This document shows positions 4,601 to 5,624 of a stretch of 5,624 nt of DNA, in pieces; the first letter of the stretch is position 1, and each line of letters begins with the position of its first letter. The stretch covers positions 1-5,624 of the forward strand of contig CAYZZX010000099.1 of the NCBI GenBank assembly GCA_964483085.1, written 5' to 3'. The DNA comes from JALHFZ01 sp964483085 (GTDB taxonomy: Bacteria; Synergistota; Synergistia; Synergistales; Aminobacteriaceae). Position numbers and translations under genes: made by a program. The notes beneath the pieces are model-generated. The model worked only from the letters and a program-made list of their open reading frames with translations. It searched no databases and was not told the origin of the DNA.

Positions 4601-5624
4601 CACTGCTCCGTTCCTTCTTCGGAAAAAGCTTTCTCTCGGGGACCGCCATCCTTTGCCGGAAGGATCTCTCTTTCGAGGCGTTTCACCCGCCCCATCAGAT
4701 CAGGGAGACGGCGCAGTGCCGCCTGAATTCGGAAGTTCGCTCCATGATCCCGAGCGGGAAAGCCCGAGACCACCCCTCCGGGGAGAACATCCTTCGTGGC
4801 GCCTCCGTAGGCCGCAACAGTGGCACTTCGTCCGATGCGTACGTGATCCGCCGCGCCGCTCCTGGCTGCCATAGTGACATTGTCCTCCAGAACCGCGCTT
4901 CCGGCAATCCCCGTCATGGCGACCAGGATGCAGCCTTGCCCGATCCTGACGTTGTGGGCGATATGAACGTGGTTGTCCACCTTCGTAAAGGAGCCGACTT
5001 CCGTATCGTCGAGGGTCCCCCGGTCTATGGTCGTGCAGGCGCCGATCTCCACTCCGTCACCGAGGAGAACGCCTCCGAGCTGGGGGATCTTTCTGGGAGG
5101 GGCCCCCTCTTCTCCGGGGAGAATACCAAAACCGTCGCATCCGAGGACCGCCCCTGCGTGGATGAGGCAGTTTCGTCCAGTCCGCACCGATTCGAGGAGG
5201 ACGGCACCGGGCTCAATCACTGAATGGGCCCCTACCAGACACCCCCTGCCGATAAAGACCCTTCCGCGAAGCTGAACCCCTTCTTCAACGACCGCCCCCT
5301 CCTCCACGATGGAAAGAGGGCCGATCCACGCCAGAGGGGAGATCGAGGCGTCGGGATCGACAACGGCGCTGGGATGAATTCCGGATCTTTTTTCATTTTC
5401 TTCAAAGAGGGAGAGGAGGAGAGGGAAAGCGCTCCTCGGGTCCTCCACCGCTACGCCGAAACGATCGGGGGAAAAGGCGAAAAAGTCTGGAGAGGCGAGA
5501 AAGAAGACTCCCGCAGATACATCCGGGGCGTCGCTTTCTTTCCACAGAGCGCATATCTCCCCCGGACGAACCTTCTCAGGAGAGGCGACTCCGACCACGG
5601 GGCTTTGCCCCGCACCAAAGACCT
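4600..5624 (-). CDS. lpxD: UDP-3-O-(3-hydroxyacyl)glucosamine N-acyltransferase LpxD, 5' end beyond right window edge
   Basis: LpxD adds the second 3-hydroxyacyl chain, from ACP to the 2-amino group left free by LpxC; it is a cytoplasmic homotrimer. The 340 visible residues, counted from the first full codon at 5622, begin VFGAGQSPVVGVASPEK. This matches the interior of the family's N-terminal uridine-binding domain, so the true start lies roughly 15-25 codons outside the window. A GTG at 5598 has no Shine-Dalgarno and would delete conserved sequence. After the N-terminal domain, IHPSAVV (82-88) opens the left-handed beta-helix of hexapeptide repeats. Hallmarks are GCDGFGI (161-167), TTIDRGTLDD (197-206), and HIAHN with H223 matching E. 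coli catalytic His239. A C-terminal helix rich in Arg, Leu and Glu (about 298-320) fits the family's ACP-binding helical tail. The TGA stop shares one base with the lpxC ATG. Confidence 0.96.
   Translation of the reverse strand, partial: VFGAGQSPVVGVASPEKVRPGEICALWKESDAPDVSAGVFFLASPDFFAFSPDRFGVAVEDPRSAFPLLLSLFEENEKRSGIHPSAVVDPDASISPLAWIGPLSIVEEGAVVEEGVQLRGRVFIGRGCLVGAHSVIEPGAVLLESVRTGRNCLIHAGAVLGCDGFGILPGEEGAPPRKIPQLGGVLLGDGVEIGACTTIDRGTLDDTEVGSFTKVDNHVHIAHNVRIGQGCILVAMTGIAGSAVLEDNVTMAARSGAADHVRIGRSATVAAYGGATKDVLPGGVVSGFPARDHGANFRIQAALRRLPDLMGRVKRLEREILPAKDGGPREKAFSEEGTEQ
4606..4616 (-). promoter_or_regulatory. Ribosome binding site of lpxC, inside the end of lpxD
   Basis: The minus strand reads AAGGAACGGAG across this stretch. 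The GGAG (4606-4609) is 5 nt from the ATG at 4600 but only 2 nt from the GTG at 4603. The AAGGA (4612-4616) is 8 nt from the GTG and 11 nt from the ATG. The pair therefore slightly favours ATG with GGAG but does not exclude GTG with AAGGA. Confidence 0.55.

Noticed and set aside
3740..4726. A 328-codon plus-strand open frame opposite lpxC and the end of lpxD.
   Set aside because: It lies antisense to two genes with complete catalytic motifs. Its translation is low-complexity (rich in Gly, Arg, Glu and Pro) with no recognisable domain. GC-rich coding sequence often leaves such shadows.
2454..5624. Whether the hexapeptide-repeat genes lpxA and lpxD are a recent tandem duplication.
   Set aside because: They share the left-handed beta-helix fold but have different catalytic surroundings, N-terminal domains and C-terminal tails. 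They are ancient separate families in all LPS-bearing bacteria.

Overview
The window is one uninterrupted stretch of minus-strand genes for lipid A biosynthesis and lipopolysaccharide (LPS) export. The organism is therefore a diderm bacterium with an LPS outer membrane. The bases look GC-rich (about 60% by eye). Three things argue against Enterobacteria and Bacteroidetes: lpxC and fabZ are separate genes, the UDP-diacylglucosamine hydrolase is of the LpxI type rather than LpxH, and lpxC sits inside the same cluster as lpxD, fabZ, lpxA and lpxI. My best guess is Synergistota, with a Negativicutes-like diderm Firmicute as the main alternative. This is an inference from gene content and order, not from a database match.

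Reading in the direction of transcription (right to left), the order is: lpxD (its 5' end lies beyond the right edge), lpxC, fabZ, lpxA, a kdsC-type HAD phosphatase, an LptF/LptG-family permease, lpxI, and the first eight codons of what looks like lpxB, cut by the left edge. Spacing is extremely tight. There are overlaps of 1 bp (lpxD/lpxC), 8 bp (lpxC/fabZ), 11 bp (lpxA/kdsC), 4 bp (kdsC/lpt permease) and 4 bp (lpxI/lpxB). The only gaps are 1 nt (fabZ/lpxA) and 13 nt (permease/lpxI). No intergenic space is large enough for an independent promoter or terminator, and none is annotated. The genes are probably cotranscribed and several are probably translationally coupled.

Together the genes carry most of the constitutive Raetz pathway. 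LpxA adds the first 3-hydroxyacyl chain to UDP-GlcNAc, LpxC deacetylates the product, LpxD adds the second acyl chain, LpxI cleaves the product to lipid X, and LpxB joins the two to form the disaccharide. FabZ belongs to fatty acid elongation and competes for the 3-hydroxyacyl-ACP that LpxA and LpxD use. KdsC supplies free Kdo for the inner core. The LptF/G-type protein is a membrane subunit of the exporter that lifts finished LPS out of the inner membrane. Every intact gene keeps its recognisable catalytic motifs, and I see no frameshifts, mobile elements, repeats, RNA genes or CRISPR.

I do not see an undescribed system here. The points worth a second look are the insertion of kdsC and an lpt permease between lpxA and lpxI, residue changes in LpxA and LpxD that may bear on substrate and acyl-chain choice, and the two edge-truncated genes that are easy to misannotate.
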